A stretch of 14,190 nt of DNA from assembly GCA_003694775.1 (NCBI GenBank), contig RFJV01000671.1:1-14190 (forward strand), given 5' to 3'. Positions 6,392 to 14,095 of the stretch are shown here, piece after piece; within the stretch, counting starts at the first letter, position 1; the number at the start of each line of letters is the position of its first letter. The notes under the pieces were generated by a model. The model was not told the DNA's origin. It made no database searches and was given only the letters and a program-made list of their open reading frames with translations. The position numbers were made by a program, and so were the translations under genes. The DNA is from Chloroflexota bacterium. GTDB taxonomy: Bacteria > Chloroflexota > Anaerolineae > 4572-78 > J111.

Positions 6392-7000
6392 GTGGCTGAT
6401 AGTCCTATCTTCTACACCATACCAGAGCAGATTGCGGCCCGCTTGTGCCAGGATATTTTTTCCGGTAAGCTGAAGCCAGGCCAGCCGTTGCGGGAAAAAG
6501 AAGTGGCTGAGTGGTTTGGAGTAAGCCGCGGCCCGGTTCGAGAAGTGTTTCGTCAGCTTACGCAAGAGGGTATCTTGATTGCCGAACCCAATAAAGGCGT
6601 GCGAGTTGCTTACCAGCCCAGCCCATCCGTACGCCCCTTACTGGTCGAACTCCGGCGTATAATTGAGTGTTATGTCCTGGACCATATCTTCGACCAGATT
6701 ACCGATGAGGATATTGCCAGATGGGAAGCCGTTTTGGAAAAAATAAGAGAAGCCTGTGAAAAGAACGATACCGCCGCTTTAATTCAGTACGACCTTGAAT
6801 TTCACAGCGCTATCGTGAAAAGCCATGATGAAAAAGACCTTTTTACTATCTGGCAGCCCATCGCTTTCCGAATGCTCATTCATTATGACCGCTTGGGTGA
6901 CCTGATGGACAGCTACCGCGAACACAGTGCCATTATCGAGGCTATTAAACGTCGGGATAAGGAAGGTGCACTGGCGGCTTTAAGAACCAATATCCAATAA
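6392..7000 (+). CDS. GntR-family regulator, FadR/FCD type
   Basis: A winged-helix domain lies at residues about 8-73 (LREKEVAEWFGVSRGPVREV is the helix-turn-helix core). It is followed by an all-helical FCD effector domain with D134-x3-H138 (DLEFH) and H178 (REHSAII) of the usual metal site. The start is placed at the GTG at 6392 because GAGGTG ends 6 bases before it; an ATG at 6356 would overlap the permease gene by 23 bases and has no clear ribosome site. The protein is 202 residues. The His expected 22 residues after H178 in this family is Asn (N200), and the protein ends two residues later, so the C terminus is short and the metal site may lack a ligand. It likely represses the divergent promoters at 3927-4037 and responds to a sugar-acid intermediate; both roles are inferred from family and position. 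Confidence 0.9.
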   Translation: MADSPIFYTIPEQIAARLCQDIFSGKLKPGQPLREKEVAEWFGVSRGPVREVFRQLTQEGILIAEPNKGVRVAYQPSPSVRPLLVELRRIIECYVLDHIFDQITDEDIARWEAVLEKIREACEKNDTAALIQYDLEFHSAIVKSHDEKDLFTIWQPIAFRMLIHYDRLGDLMDSYREHSAIIEAIKRRDKEGALAALRTNIQ

Positions 7001-7052
7001 CTGCAGTGCTTTGGAGCCATCCTAACCGCATATCTAACGAGGAAAAGTCACG

Positions 7053-8090
7053 ATGACAGCTGTATTTTACCATGGCAACCGCCGAATTACAGTAGGGAAC
7101 TGTACCCCCATCGACCCCGGCCCGAACGAAGTGCAGATAAAGGTGGCCTACAGCGGTATTTGCGGCACCGACCTGCATATCTTTCATGGTTTGATGGACC
7201 AGCGCGTTCATCTGCCCCAGATAATGGGGCATGAAATGTCCGGTATTGTCCAGGCCGTGGGGGCTGATGTTCAGCATCTCCATATAGGCGACCCCGTAAC
7301 CGTAATGCCCCTGGTTCCTTGCGGCCAGTGTCCGGCATGTCGAGCCGGACATCAGCATATTTGCCACCACCTGAAGTTTTTGGGGATTGATACCCCCGGT
7401 GCATTCCAGTCTTTCTGGACAGTTCCGGCCCAAACAGTATACCGTTTACCCCCTTCTCTTTCCCTTCAGCACGGCGCTTTGGTTGAACCGTTGGCCGTTG
7501 CCTGCCACGATGTACGCCTGGGAGAGGTAAAGCCGGGAGATTATGTGGTGGTTATCGGTGGGGGGCCAATTGGTATGCTGATTGCCCTGGTAGCCCGGGA
7601 GTATGGAGCCAGGGTGGTTGTCGCCGATATTAATCCTTATCGGGTTTCCTTTGCCCAAATGCTGGGCTTTCAGGCGGTCAATCCCCAGGAGCAAGACTTG
7701 ATAGCCTTTGTTCAGCAGGAGACCGATACAGCCGGCGCCGACGTGGTTTTTGAAGTATCCGGCTCTTCGGCCGGAGCCAAAATGATGACCCAACTCCTGC
7801 GAACTCGCGGCCTGGCCGTTGTTGTGGCTATTTTTGGGCAGTCTCCTCCTATAGACCTGTTTCGGATTTTCTGGCGAGAACTGCGGTTGAAAGGAGTTCG
7901 GGTGTACGAACCCGAGGATTTCCGGCAGGCTATTAGTCTGGCCGCTTCAACCAAACTACCTTTGGAGAAATTGATTACCGCGGTCCGCCCCCTGAACCAG
8001 CTCCAGGCTGGCCTTGAGGAAATGGAGCAAGGGGGCGGAAATATGAAAATCTTGCTGGAGGTGCAGGATGTCGGTGCTGGACCTGTTTAA
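7053..8090 (+). CDS. Zinc-dependent medium-chain alcohol dehydrogenase
   Basis: An MDR-family polyol/sugar-acid/threonine dehydrogenase-like enzyme that would oxidise a secondary alcohol with NAD. Catalytic zinc ligands are C37 (GICGTD), H60-E61 (MGHE) and E145 (LVEPLAVA). Four structural zinc cysteines are C90, C93, C96 and C104. The nucleotide-binding motif is GGGPIG (169-174), with acidic D192 after the second strand (VVVADINPYR), which favours NAD over NADP. Length 345 is normal. GAGGA lies 9 bases before the ATG. It follows the regulator gene by 52 bases and overlaps the next dehydrogenase gene by 23 bases, so the two are probably coupled. The relation to L-galactonate, sorbitol or threonine dehydrogenases cannot be settled by motif; the neighbours suggest a sugar or sugar-acid substrate. 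No missing residues seen. Confidence 0.92.
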   Translation: MTAVFYHGNRRITVGNCTPIDPGPNEVQIKVAYSGICGTDLHIFHGLMDQRVHLPQIMGHEMSGIVQAVGADVQHLHIGDPVTVMPLVPCGQCPACRAGHQHICHHLKFLGIDTPGAFQSFWTVPAQTVYRLPPSLSLQHGALVEPLAVACHDVRLGEVKPGDYVVVIGGGPIGMLIALVAREYGARVVVADINPYRVSFAQMLGFQAVNPQEQDLIAFVQQETDTAGADVVFEVSGSSAGAKMMTQLLRTRGLAVVVAIFGQSPPIDLFRIFWRELRLKGVRVYEPEDFRQAISLAASTKLPLEKLITAVRPLNQLQAGLEEMEQGGGNMKILLEVQDVGAGPV

Positions 8091-8838
8091 GCTGGATGGT
8101 CAAATTGCTCTGGTTACTGGCTGTAAGCGGGGTATTGGTAAAGCTATGGCCCTGGCTTTGGCCGAGGCCGGCGCTGATATTATCGGTGTGAGCGCTTCTT
8201 TGCCTCTCAAAGATAGCGAAATAGAGTACGAAGTTAAAAAATTGGGGCGTAATTTTACTGCCTATCAATGCAATTTTGCCGACCGGCAAGCACTTTACAC
8301 TTTTATCTCTCACCTTAAAGCCGACTTTCCCCGGATTGATATTCTGGTGAACAATGCCGGCACAATTCTCCGTAAACCAGCGGTAGACCATCCCGATGAG
8401 TACTGGGACACAATTATTGAAGTAAACCAAACCGCCCAATTTATTCTGAGTCGGGAAATCGGACGGGATATGCTGGCCCGCGGGCGCGGTAAAATTATCT
8501 TTGTTGCCTCTCTACTTTCCTTTCAGGGCGGTATTACCGTACCCGGCTACGCCGCTTCCAAGCACGCGGTGGCCGGGCTAACCAAGGCCTTAGCCAACGA
8601 ATGGGCCGGTAAAGGGGTAAATGTTAATGCTATTGCCCCCGGCTATATTGAAACAGATAATACCGAACCCTTGCGTAAAGACCCGGTGCGCAGTAAAGCT
8701 ATTTTGGAGCGTATCCCTGCTGGTCGTTGGGGAAAGGTTGAAGATTTCAAAGGCCCGGTTGTTTTTCTGGCTTCTGCGGCCTCCGATTACGTGCACGGCG
8801 AAATTTTAACCGTAGACGGCGGCTGGATGGGACGGTAG
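8068..8838 (+). CDS. KduD-like short-chain dehydrogenase
   Basis: An NAD(P)-dependent SDR close in sequence to E. coli KduD, the 2-dehydro-3-deoxy-D-gluconate 5-dehydrogenase (2-deoxy-D-gluconate 3-dehydrogenase). Shared blocks recalled from KduD include VTGC, LLSFQGG, VNVNAIAPGY, RIPAGRWG and VFLAS.ASDYV. Core residues are TGCKRGIG (17-24), NNAG (95-98), N120, S148, Y161 and K165, all present. Length 256 matches the family (about 253). GGAGGTG precedes the ATG by 4 bases, slightly short; a GTG two codons later is the alternative start. The gene overlaps the zinc dehydrogenase. In context it would act on a 2-keto-3-deoxy sugar acid, the kind of product made by the divergent dehydratase. The exact stereochemistry of the substrate is unknown, so no symbol is assigned. 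Confidence 0.9.
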   Translation: MSVLDLFKLDGQIALVTGCKRGIGKAMALALAEAGADIIGVSASLPLKDSEIEYEVKKLGRNFTAYQCNFADRQALYTFISHLKADFPRIDILVNNAGTILRKPAVDHPDEYWDTIIEVNQTAQFILSREIGRDMLARGRGKIIFVASLLSFQGGITVPGYAASKHAVAGLTKALANEWAGKGVNVNAIAPGYIETDNTEPLRKDPVRSKAILERIPAGRWGKVEDFKGPVVFLASAASDYVHGEILTVDGGWMGR

Positions 8839-8904
8839 CTGTAGTTGCATCAGCAGGGCCAACGACGGCTCCTCTGTTCTGCTACTTTATCAGGAGATAT
8901 CGCA

Positions 8905-9960
8905 ATGAAGGCACCATTAACATCAAAGCAGATACCACCACCCCCTCAGATGACAAACCTTCTTGCCGTACGCAGTCTGAGAACATATTTTAAAACCGAT
9001 GAGGGGCTTCTTAAGGCTGTCGATGGGGTTGACCTTGATATTGCCCCTGGAACAACAGTAGGGGTGATTGGGGAATCCGGTTCGGGGAAAAGTGTTACTG
9101 CCCAGTCTGTGATGCGTATTGTCCCCAAACCCGGCTTCATTGCCAATGGTCAGATTTGGTTCCGCCGCAAAAATCATCAGCTGGTAGACCTGGCTTCATT
9201 ATCGCCCCGCGGAACAGAAATAAGAGCAATTCGGGGGGGAGAGATTTCAATGATTTTTCAAGAGCCGATGACCAGCCTCTCGCCGGTTCATACGATTGGC
9301 AACCAATTAATGGAAGCCATTTTACTCCATCGTACAAAAGACAAACAAGCGGCACGAGAAATTGCTCTGGATATGCTCACCAGGGTGGAAATCTCAAATC
9401 CTACCCAGCGTTTTAATGAATATCCCCATCAGCTTTCCGGCGGAATGCGCCAGCGAGTTATGATTGCTATGGCTCTATCCTGCCACCCCAGTCTCTTGAT
9501 TGCCGATGAACCCACCACGGCCCTGGATGTGACGGTTCAGGCTCAGGTGCTGGAACTGCTGAAGCATCTGCAAGATGAATTTGGGATGGCCGTGATGTAT
9601 ATTACCCACAATTTGGGCGTTATTGCCGAAATTGCCGACCAGGTCAATGTGATGTACCTGGGACGGGTGGTCGAACGAACCCATACGGTGGAGCTGTTCA
9701 AAAATCCTCTACATCCCTATACCCAGCGCTTGCTCCAGTCTATCCCCCGCCTTGACGGTCGATCTCGAACCCATCTGGATGCCATCGAAGGCAACGTGCC
9801 TATCCCGTTGAACTTTCCTCGCCAATGCGGATTTTATTCTCGCTGTAGTAAAGCTGTTCCCGGTCGCTGTGATGTGAGTGTTCCGGCTTTGGTTAAAATT
9901 GATGACCAGCATGATGTTCGCTGTTTCCTCTACAGCGATGAAGAGGAGCCTCTACCATGA
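8905..9960 (+). CDS. Opp/Dpp-type ABC ATPase (DppD/OppD-like)
   Basis: One of two ATPases that power the importer on the cytoplasmic side. Walker A GESGSGKS is at 56-63, Q-loop Q119, signature LSGGMRQR at 177-184, Walker B LLIADEP at 197-203 and the switch His at H235. The C-terminal Opp/Dpp extension begins with HPYTQRLL (270-277) and carries four cysteines, C308, C314, C322 and C340, of the type reported to hold an iron-sulfur cluster in some OppD/DppD proteins. The start is placed at the ATG at 8905 (351 residues) because AGGAG lies 8 bases before it; an upstream ATG at 8845 would add 20 residues that do not fit the family and has no ribosome site. It follows the KduD-like gene by 66 bases and overlaps the next ATPase gene by 4 bases (ATGA). 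Confidence 0.94.
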   Translation: MKAPLTSKQIPPPPQMTNLLAVRSLRTYFKTDEGLLKAVDGVDLDIAPGTTVGVIGESGSGKSVTAQSVMRIVPKPGFIANGQIWFRRKNHQLVDLASLSPRGTEIRAIRGGEISMIFQEPMTSLSPVHTIGNQLMEAILLHRTKDKQAAREIALDMLTRVEISNPTQRFNEYPHQLSGGMRQRVMIAMALSCHPSLLIADEPTTALDVTVQAQVLELLKHLQDEFGMAVMYITHNLGVIAEIADQVNVMYLGRVVERTHTVELFKNPLHPYTQRLLQSIPRLDGRSRTHLDAIEGNVPIPLNFPRQCGFYSRCSKAVPGRCDVSVPALVKIDDQHDVRCFLYSDEEEPLP

Positions 9961-11021
9961 ATCAGTCATCTGCCGCGCAGGTATCTGCACCCAAACTGCT
10001 GGAAATAAATCATCTGAAAAAGTATTTCCCCATTGAAAAAGGATTACTGCGTCGGGTGGTTGGATATGTAAAAGCCGTAGACAATGTCAGTTTATATATT
10101 AACGAAGGTGAAACATTTGGACTGGTTGGCGAGTCTGGAAGCGGTAAAACCACCCTCGGACGCTGTATAGTCCGAGCCATATCCCCCACCGAAGGCGAAA
10201 TTAAGTTTCGTATAGATGATGAACAGGTCGTTGACCTGGCTTCACTGAGTCAAAAGCAACTGCGCAGTGTACGGCGCTATATGCACATGATATTTCAGGA
10301 CCCGTATTCTTCCCTAAATCCCCGCATGACCGTACGGGATATCATCGCCGAACCTCTGCGCTACAATGGCCTGGCAAACGGCCAGGAAATTAATGAGCGG
10401 GTCAAAGAGCTTATCCAGTTGGTTGGGCTGGAAGTCAGACACCTGAAGCGATACCCGCATGCCTTCTCCGGTGGCCAGCGACAGCGTATTGGTATTGCCC
10501 GGTCACTGGCAATTAACCCCCGGCTGATAGTTTGTGATGAAGCGGTTTCTGCACTGGATGTATCTATCCAGGCCCAGATTTTGAACCTGCTCCTCGACCT
10601 GCAGGAGCACTTTAAACTGACCTATTTGTTTATTGCCCATGACCTTTCGGTGGTTAAGCATATCTCCCATCGGATTGGAGTGATGTACGTTGGTAAACTG
10701 GTTGAAATGACCGACACCGACCGTCTGTTTGCCCATCCCCGTCATCCATACACCGAAGCACTTCTATCTGCGGTACCTAAAACAGACCCCACCCTGAAAA
10801 TGGAGCGCATTGTCCTCTCTGGCGAAGTGGCAAATCCGGCTAATCCACCGGCGGGATGTTATTTCCATCCCCGCTGTCGTTATGCCCGGGAGATATGCCG
10901 TCAGGAAGAACCAATCTGGGAAGAAATTTCTCCTGGCCATTTTGTGAGCTGTCATTTAGCCCACAACCTGGAACTGCGGGGTGTTGAAGAAAAACAGCAG
11001 TTCAGACGTGACGCTCTTTGA
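9957..11021 (+). CDS. Opp/Dpp-type ABC ATPase (DppF/OppF-like)
   Basis: The second ATPase, partner of the preceding one. Walker A GESGSGKT is at 58-65, Q-loop Q114, signature FSGGQRQR at 170-177 (Phe in place of the more common Leu), Walker B at about 190-195 ending in CDE, then AVSALD, and the switch His at H228. The C-terminal Opp/Dpp extension starts at HPYTEALL (263-270) and holds cysteines C301, C307, C314 and C332. The start ATG overlaps the upstream stop, with GAGGAG 8 bases before it. The length of 354 is slightly longer than DppF. Both nucleotide sites look complete, so both ATPases should be active. Confidence 0.94.
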   Translation: MNQSSAAQVSAPKLLEINHLKKYFPIEKGLLRRVVGYVKAVDNVSLYINEGETFGLVGESGSGKTTLGRCIVRAISPTEGEIKFRIDDEQVVDLASLSQKQLRSVRRYMHMIFQDPYSSLNPRMTVRDIIAEPLRYNGLANGQEINERVKELIQLVGLEVRHLKRYPHAFSGGQRQRIGIARSLAINPRLIVCDEAVSALDVSIQAQILNLLLDLQEHFKLTYLFIAHDLSVVKHISHRIGVMYVGKLVEMTDTDRLFAHPRHPYTEALLSAVPKTDPTLKMERIVLSGEVANPANPPAGCYFHPRCRYAREICRQEEPIWEEISPGHFVSCHLAHNLELRGVEEKQQFRRDAL

Positions 11022-11053
11022 CAGGTAAAATATAACAATTCGCGGATAAGGTG

Positions 11054-11428
11054 ATGCTGTACTTAATAAGTGCTGTGCTGATAGTGGTAGCCACCGTACT
11101 CTTGATAGTACGGTTTGTCCTGTGGTGGGCCGATTATATCGCTCACCGCCACATTACCTCTCATTTCCAGGAGGCAGAGTTTATTTTGTCTTATCATCGT
11201 CCTCCCCCTCGCTGGCTGACATCTATCCCAAAAGACCGGCCACTTAAACCCCAACTCATAAGCCGGCTTGATAATCTCATCGCTTTTTTTACCGTTTCTC
11301 CATTTTTTGATGCTGAAGAAACCAGACACCTGCTTCTATCACAGCTTCGGCAGGAAAAACAGCACTGGACAGCACAAACCGACAAAAAACTGCTCGGTTC
11401 TGAGACAGAATTGTTGATTGATAATTGA
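11054..11428 (+). CDS. Small single-span membrane protein, unrecognised
   Basis: This frame encodes 124 residues from the ATG at 11054 (a GTG at 11051 is also possible). Residues about 3-27 form one hydrophobic helix (LISAVLIVVATVLLIV then FVLWW), followed by a soluble, basic and Pro-rich region (HRPPPRWLTSIPKDRPLKP) and an amphipathic helical C-terminal half. I recognise no family. It begins about 30 bases after the ATPase gene and ends before the GH2 gene, filling the gap in the operon. The ribosome site is weak (AAGG only 2 bases away). Its last codons (ELLIDN and stop) are read from an AT-rich run of 7-mers at 11411-11431, so the true C terminus may have been altered. It could be a transporter accessory protein or a membrane anchor; this is a guess from position. 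Confidence 0.6.
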   Translation: MLYLISAVLIVVATVLLIVRFVLWWADYIAHRHITSHFQEAEFILSYHRPPPRWLTSIPKDRPLKPQLISRLDNLIAFFTVSPFFDAEETRHLLLSQLRQEKQHWTAQTDKKLLGSETELLIDN

Positions 11429-11431
11429 ATG
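11411..11431 (+). repeat. Three consecutive AT-rich 7-mers
   Basis: TTGTTGA, TTGATAA and TTGAATG follow each other without gaps. They resemble the 7-base units in the divergent promoter tract (3959-4030). They span the stop codon of the small membrane protein gene (TGA at 11426-11428). Confidence 0.4.
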
Positions 11432-11448
11432 TTATCCTCACCACTATG

Positions 11449-11461
11449 TTATACGAGGAGG
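11449..11461 (+). promoter_or_regulatory. Ribosome-binding site before the GH2 gene, shared 12-mer
   Basis: TTATACGAGGAG (11449-11460) is identical to 4200-4211 before the first permease gene; here one more G makes GAGGAGG. Its distance to the chosen ATG at 11476 is 14 bases, longer than usual. The same 12-mer serves the first and the last gene of the operon. Confidence 0.5.
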
Positions 11462-11475
11462 TTTCAAAAACAGCT

Positions 11476-13983
11476 ATGCCTTACCCCGCCCCCTCAATTC
11501 ATCCGGCTAACCCTATCTCCAAAACGATAGATTTTAACTTTAACTGGCTGTTTTCCCTGGATGACCATCCAGAGGCCAGCCAGCCTGAGTATAACGACCG
11601 CTCCTGGCGTTCCATTCGTCTTCCCCACGATTGGAGTATAGAATTCCCTTTTGACCCTGTTAACGGCGATGGCGCTACGGGATACCTGCCCGGCGGAACA
11701 GGCTGGTACCGCAAACATTTTACCCTTGACCTTCAATACGAACACCTGGCCTTTATCCTGTTCGACGGGGTTTACAACAACAGTCAAATTTGGTGCAACG
11801 GACATTTCCTGGGGCAAAATCCTTACGGATATTCGCCCTTTTGGTTTGACCTGACCTCTCATTTGGAACCGGCCTCACAGGAACAGGTGCTGGCCGTTCG
11901 TGTAGACCACAGCCGATATGTTGATAGCCGCTGGTATACCGGCTCCGGAATCTACCGGGATGTGAAGCTGGCGGTTAAATCTCGTTTACATATCCCTATC
12001 TGGGGGGTTCGAGTGATGGTGACTCATCTTTCCCCTCAGCATGCCTCTGTTTCATTAGAAATCACTCTGCAGAACAGTTTTACTAATACACGTACCGGCC
12101 TGCTCCGCACCATCATTTTAGCTCCCGATGGCCAGGCAGTTGGTCAAACAGAACAACCATTTGCCCTGGATGCCGGACAAAAAATCATCTGTTCACCTTC
12201 ATTGACTATTACCCAACCATTCCTGTGGCATCCAGAGCACCCTTATCTTTACCGGGCCATCGTCTATGTGCAGGGGAATAAACCGGATGAACTGCATGAA
12301 ATCTACGAAGTCCCCTTTGGCCTCCGCACCATCGCCTTTGACCCGGATAGAGGATTCTTCATCAACGGCCAAAATATGCGAATTAAGGGGGTGTGTTTAC
12401 ATCATGATGGCGGTTTGGTCGGGGCCGCCGTCCCTGTTGGTGTGTGGCGACGGCGGCTGGCCGCCCTGAAAGATGCCGGATGCAATGCTCTCCGGCTGGC
12501 CCATAATCCACCCAGCCAGACTTTTCTGGATTTGTGCGACGAAATGGGCTTTCTGGTTCAGGTAGAATTCTTTGATGAGTGGGATAATCCCAAAGACAAA
12601 CGCCTCAACCAGCACGAACGACACAGCGACCCCGTCTCCCGGGGATATGCAGAACATTTTCCCGTCTGGGCCGAAAGCGATTTAAAAAGAACTATTCTGC
12701 GCGACCGCAACCATCCCTGCGTATTCCAATGGAGCATCGGCAACGAAATTGAATGGACTTATCCCCGTTACCCCAAGGCTTCTGGTTATTTTGAACCGGA
12801 ATTTCAAGACAACTACTTTTGGTCGCTTCCCCCTTTCTCCCCGGAAGAAATTAAAGCCCGCTTTGACGCCTTACCCCCAGACCAACCCGAACTTACCACT
12901 ACTGCCCAAAAGCTCGTCCGCTGGACTCGCGCCTTAGACGACACCCGTCCCATCACCGCCAACTGTATCCTGCCTTCTGTCAGCCATTTAACCGGTTATG
13001 CCGACCTGCTGGATGTGGTTGGCTACAGCTACCGTCAGGTCATGTATGATTTTTGCCATACGCATTACCCGCATAAGCCGATTATGGGGACAGAAAACTT
13101 TGGTCAGTGGCATGAGTGGAAGCATGTTATTGAGCGCCCTTTTATTAGCGGGATGTTTATTTGGACCGGCGTCGATTATATGGGCGAATCACACAACATG
13201 TGGCCGCAAAAAAGCCGCCCCTTCGGTTTGCTGGACCTGGCCGGCTTCAAGCGACCTTCATTCTTTATGTTTAAATCCCTTTGGCAGGACTCTCCCCTGG
13301 TTTATCTAACCACTCAGTGTATCGACCGCTCAATCTACAGGCTCGACCCGCATGGACAGGTGGTTGAACGGGAACCCGGAGCCTGGAAGCGGCGGCTTTG
13401 GGAATGGCATCCGGTCAATGAACACTGGAACTATCAGCCTGGGGAAACTGTTGTAGTGGAAGTATATTCCAACTGTCCAGAAGTAGAACTGTTTCTTAAC
13501 AACCGCAGTCTTGGCCGCCAGCGGCTTGAGGCTCAGGAGGACCGCATCTTCAAATGGGCGGTTCCTTTTGAGGCCGGTACACTGCTCGCTGTGGGATGGC
13601 ATCCCAATGGACAAACTGTACAGCATTACCTGCAAACAGCCGCAGACCCCGCCGGTATTGAACTGCACTGCGACCGGATGTCTCTTCAAGCCGATGGCTA
13701 TGATGTGGCCCACCTGACAGCCCAACTGGTGGATATTTATGGTGTACCGGTACGGCATGTTGAACGCCGTATTGTCTTCTCCGTAGAGGGGCCCTGCCGA
13801 GTGCTGGGTGTAGATAACGGCGCCCCCGACAATGTTCAGCCATTCCAGTCCAACTGTCTGACCACCGCGCAAGGGCGAGCTTTGCTCATCCTGCAGTCCT
13901 CCACCCAAACAGGAACAGCTACCGTTTCGGCGGTATCTGGTCCGCTTCACAGCCAACCGGTAATCCTCAAAATACAGAATTAA
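11476..13983 (+). CDS. Glycoside hydrolase family 2 beta-glycosidase
   Basis: A retaining exo-beta-glycosidase of 835 residues, probably beta-galactosidase or beta-glucuronidase. The order is an N-terminal sugar-binding jelly roll (about 18-170; GTGWYRK, FDGVYNNSQIWCNG), an immunoglobulin-like domain (about 180-295), and a catalytic barrel from about 300. The barrel has the active-site HHD (319-321), acid/base E424 in GNEIEW and nucleophile E540 in GTENFGQW. C-terminal beta domains (about 680-835; YQPGETVVVEVYSN, ELFLNNRSLG) complete it. No signal peptide is seen, so it acts in the cytoplasm on imported substrate. The gap between the catalytic Glu residues (116) exceeds that in LacZ (76), suggesting an insertion near 430-480. 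The start at 11476 is chosen because frames from 11425 (TTG) or 11446 lack ribosome sites. It is the last gene of the operon. Confidence 0.92.
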   Translation: MPYPAPSIHPANPISKTIDFNFNWLFSLDDHPEASQPEYNDRSWRSIRLPHDWSIEFPFDPVNGDGATGYLPGGTGWYRKHFTLDLQYEHLAFILFDGVYNNSQIWCNGHFLGQNPYGYSPFWFDLTSHLEPASQEQVLAVRVDHSRYVDSRWYTGSGIYRDVKLAVKSRLHIPIWGVRVMVTHLSPQHASVSLEITLQNSFTNTRTGLLRTIILAPDGQAVGQTEQPFALDAGQKIICSPSLTITQPFLWHPEHPYLYRAIVYVQGNKPDELHEIYEVPFGLRTIAFDPDRGFFINGQNMRIKGVCLHHDGGLVGAAVPVGVWRRRLAALKDAGCNALRLAHNPPSQTFLDLCDEMGFLVQVEFFDEWDNPKDKRLNQHERHSDPVSRGYAEHFPVWAESDLKRTILRDRNHPCVFQWSIGNEIEWTYPRYPKASGYFEPEFQDNYFWSLPPFSPEEIKARFDALPPDQPELTTTAQKLVRWTRALDDTRPITANCILPSVSHLTGYADLLDVVGYSYRQVMYDFCHTHYPHKPIMGTENFGQWHEWKHVIERPFISGMFIWTGVDYMGESHNMWPQKSRPFGLLDLAGFKRPSFFMFKSLWQDSPLVYLTTQCIDRSIYRLDPHGQVVEREPGAWKRRLWEWHPVNEHWNYQPGETVVVEVYSNCPEVELFLNNRSLGRQRLEAQEDRIFKWAVPFEAGTLLAVGWHPNGQTVQHYLQTAADPAGIELHCDRMSLQADGYDVAHLTAQLVDIYGVPVRHVERRIVFSVEGPCRVLGVDNGAPDNVQPFQSNCLTTAQGRALLILQSSTQTGTATVSAVSGPLHSQPVILKIQN

Positions 13984-13993
13984 AAACCCGCAG

Positions 13994-14011
13994 GGCGACA
14001 TCGATGTCGCC
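13994..14011. terminator. Perfect 18-bp palindrome after the GH2 gene
   Basis: GGCGACATCGATGTCGCC is fully self-complementary, and flanking GCA/TGC with a G-T pair can lengthen the stem to about 11 bp around TCGA. It begins 10 bases after the GH2 stop. The T-rich tail on the plus strand is weak, while on the minus strand GGGTTTTT follows. It could end transcription from either side, or be a dispersed palindromic repeat, since the GCGACAT arm also occurs at 4167-4173. Confidence 0.55.
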
Positions 14012-14036
14012 TTGCTTGTCAATTACGATACCCATT

Positions 14037-14095
14037 ATTGCCAGAGGGTCTGTCCAGAATTCCTAAAATTCTGGACAAACCCATTGCCAGAGGGT
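14037..14095. repeat. Hairpin flanked by 13-bp direct repeats
   Basis: ATTGCCAGAGGGT occurs at 14037-14049 and 14083-14095. Between and overlapping these is an inverted repeat: TGTCCAGAATT (14051-14061), a 5-base loop, AATTCTGGACA (14067-14077), extended outward by GGGT/ACCC after one mismatch (14046-14082 in total). This looks like a small inserted palindromic element with duplicated flanks, or the edge of a larger mobile element beyond the window. No T-run follows, so a terminator role is not supported. Confidence 0.5.

Noticed and set aside
4220..11021. Assignment of the transporter as a dipeptide or nickel importer
   Set aside because: Family membership alone cannot distinguish cargo, and no peptidase or nickel enzyme gene is present. 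The surrounding genes act on sugars and sugar acids.
13330..14022. Minus-strand open frame of 230 codons over the end of the GH2 gene
   Set aside because: It is antisense to GH2 C-terminal domains, with no ribosome site and no recognisable motif.
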